Shown in pieces: positions 5,383 to 6,141 of a stretch of 6,141 nt of DNA. The first letter of the stretch is position 1. Every line of letters begins with the position of its first letter. The position numbers were made by a program, and so were the translations under genes. The stretch is from Gammaproteobacteria bacterium. GTDB lineage: Bacteria > Pseudomonadota > Gammaproteobacteria > Steroidobacterales > JABDKV01. The stretch is from NCBI GenBank assembly GCA_029862285.1, contig JAOTXR010000140.1, positions 1 to 6,141 on the forward strand, written 5' to 3'. Below the pieces are notes generated by a model. The model made no database searches and was not told the origin of the DNA. It saw only the letters and a program-made list of their open reading frames with translations.

Positions 5383-6090
5383 ATGATTACAGTTCATATA
5401 CGTAGCGAGAGGGAACGATCCATGCGGATCTCCCACGGCATGTCCGGTAGTTTTTGCATCCCCGAAAAACAATCTACGGAACAGGACAGTTTTTCGTGTA
5501 TGCAAGGCATCGATGAATACGCGATAGATCCGGGGGTAGTGTTTGATAGCCATTCGCACCGGGAGGTTGAAATCCTGACCTATATCGTCGATGGAATACT
5601 CGAATATCGAGACGAAGCCGGGCGCCGGCGTTTGTTGCTGGGAGGGGAGGTGCAATTGGTCGGTGCTGGCAGCGGTATCACGCATAGCGAAAGTAACGCA
5701 TCGCATTCGGAGTCACTGCATGTGGTACAGGCGTGGTTTCGACCCGATCACAGCAAGAAGGCCGATAGATCCTACCAGCAACGTTATTTCCCCGACGACG
5801 GCAAGCGGGACAAACTGTGCCTGATCGCGTCGGGTGACGCGCGCGACGCTTCGCTGAGTCTATCGCAGGATGTCGATGTCTACGCAGGAACGCTGCATCG
5901 CGCGGAACCGGTTGTACATCAACGCAAGACGGGTCGGCGGGTATGGGTGCAAATCGCTCGCGGTGCGTTGAGTATAAACGACGTTGCGCTGGGCCCCGGC
6001 GATGCTGCAGCAATAAGCGGCGACGAAGACAAGGGACTGCGCCTGCAAGCTCAGGGAGAAGCCGAGTTTTTGCTGATCGATCTACCCTAG
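5383..6090 (+). CDS. Pirin family protein (bicupin, YhhW-like)
   Basis: This 235-residue cytoplasmic protein matches the pirin family in length (E. coli YhhW has 231) and sequence. The N-terminal cupin holds the metal site: H57 and H59 in DSHSHREVEILTYIVDG, and H101 and E103 in GAGSGITHSES. These numbers equal those of YhhW/human pirin when the ATG at 5383 is used, which is why I prefer it to the in-frame ATG at 5299. The C-terminal cupin carries the family-typical RRVWVQIARGALSIN (about 184-198) and the ending EAEFLLIDLP. YhhW and human pirin can oxidise quercetin in vitro, but the physiological role of bacterial pirins is mostly unclear, and nothing here shows the substrate. The early HGWLDSWHTFSF segment typical of pirins is not conserved (residues about 18-30 differ). 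There is no obvious Shine-Dalgarno. It is divergent from the TPR gene and may share regulation with it. Confidence 0.92.
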   Translation: MITVHIRSERERSMRISHGMSGSFCIPEKQSTEQDSFSCMQGIDEYAIDPGVVFDSHSHREVEILTYIVDGILEYRDEAGRRRLLLGGEVQLVGAGSGITHSESNASHSESLHVVQAWFRPDHSKKADRSYQQRYFPDDGKRDKLCLIASGDARDASLSLSQDVDVYAGTLHRAEPVVHQRKTGRRVWVQIARGALSINDVALGPGDAAAISGDEDKGLRLQAQGEAEFLLIDLP

Positions 6091-6141
6091 TGTCGGATTA
6101 AACGACTGTGCTACCAGGGGATAATCGATCCATCACGGTCG

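Noticed and set aside
6091..6141. Start of another gene or terminator after pirin
   Set aside because: Only 51 bases, with no ribosome-binding site plus start codon and no stable stem followed by a T-run.

Overview
The window reads as chromosomal DNA of a proteobacterium, most likely a gammaproteobacterium. This rests on the SdhA and pirin sequences, the compact gene packing and a mildly GC-rich composition. No 16S rRNA or other phylogenetic marker is present, so the assignment is tentative. There are no RNA genes, mobile elements, CRISPR arrays or large repeats, and no gap between genes exceeds about 115 bases.

Positions 41-3750 (minus strand) hold a tightly packed succinate dehydrogenase/fumarate reductase cluster, transcribed in the order sdhA (flavoprotein), sdhC and sdhD (two three-helix membrane anchors), sdhB (iron-sulfur subunit). 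A 97-residue protein of unknown function follows. Gaps within the cluster are 11 nt (A-C) and 3 nt (C-D), then a 1-nt stop/start overlap (D-B), then 58 nt before the small gene, which has its own strong Shine-Dalgarno. The cluster departs from the textbook E. coli complex II. The order is A-C-D-B, not C-D-A-B. The two anchors share a membrane motif (F-H-x-F-x-G-[VL]-R) and each has two membrane histidines, as in the two-heme (type A) anchors of archaea and actinobacteria. SdhB lacks the tryptophan of the E. coli quinone pocket and carries a C-terminal tail with a CxxC. SdhA would oxidise succinate (or reduce fumarate), SdhB would carry electrons through three Fe-S clusters, and SdhC/SdhD would pass them to the quinone pool.

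Positions 3863-5272 (minus strand) encode a 469-residue protein with about seven TPR repeats and a C-terminal domain clearly related to the bacterial 2OG-Fe(II) oxygenase domain found in TPR fusions. All three expected iron-ligand histidines appear to be replaced (Q377, R379, Y441) although the surrounding scaffold is conserved. It looks like a pseudo-oxygenase and is the most unusual item in the window.

Positions 5383-6090 (plus strand) encode a pirin-family bicupin protein with an intact metal site (H57, H59, H101, E103), transcribed divergently from the TPR gene. The 110-base region between them has several short dyads and a possible -10 box close to the pirin start. Nothing could be recognised in the last 51 bases (6091-6141) or the first 40.
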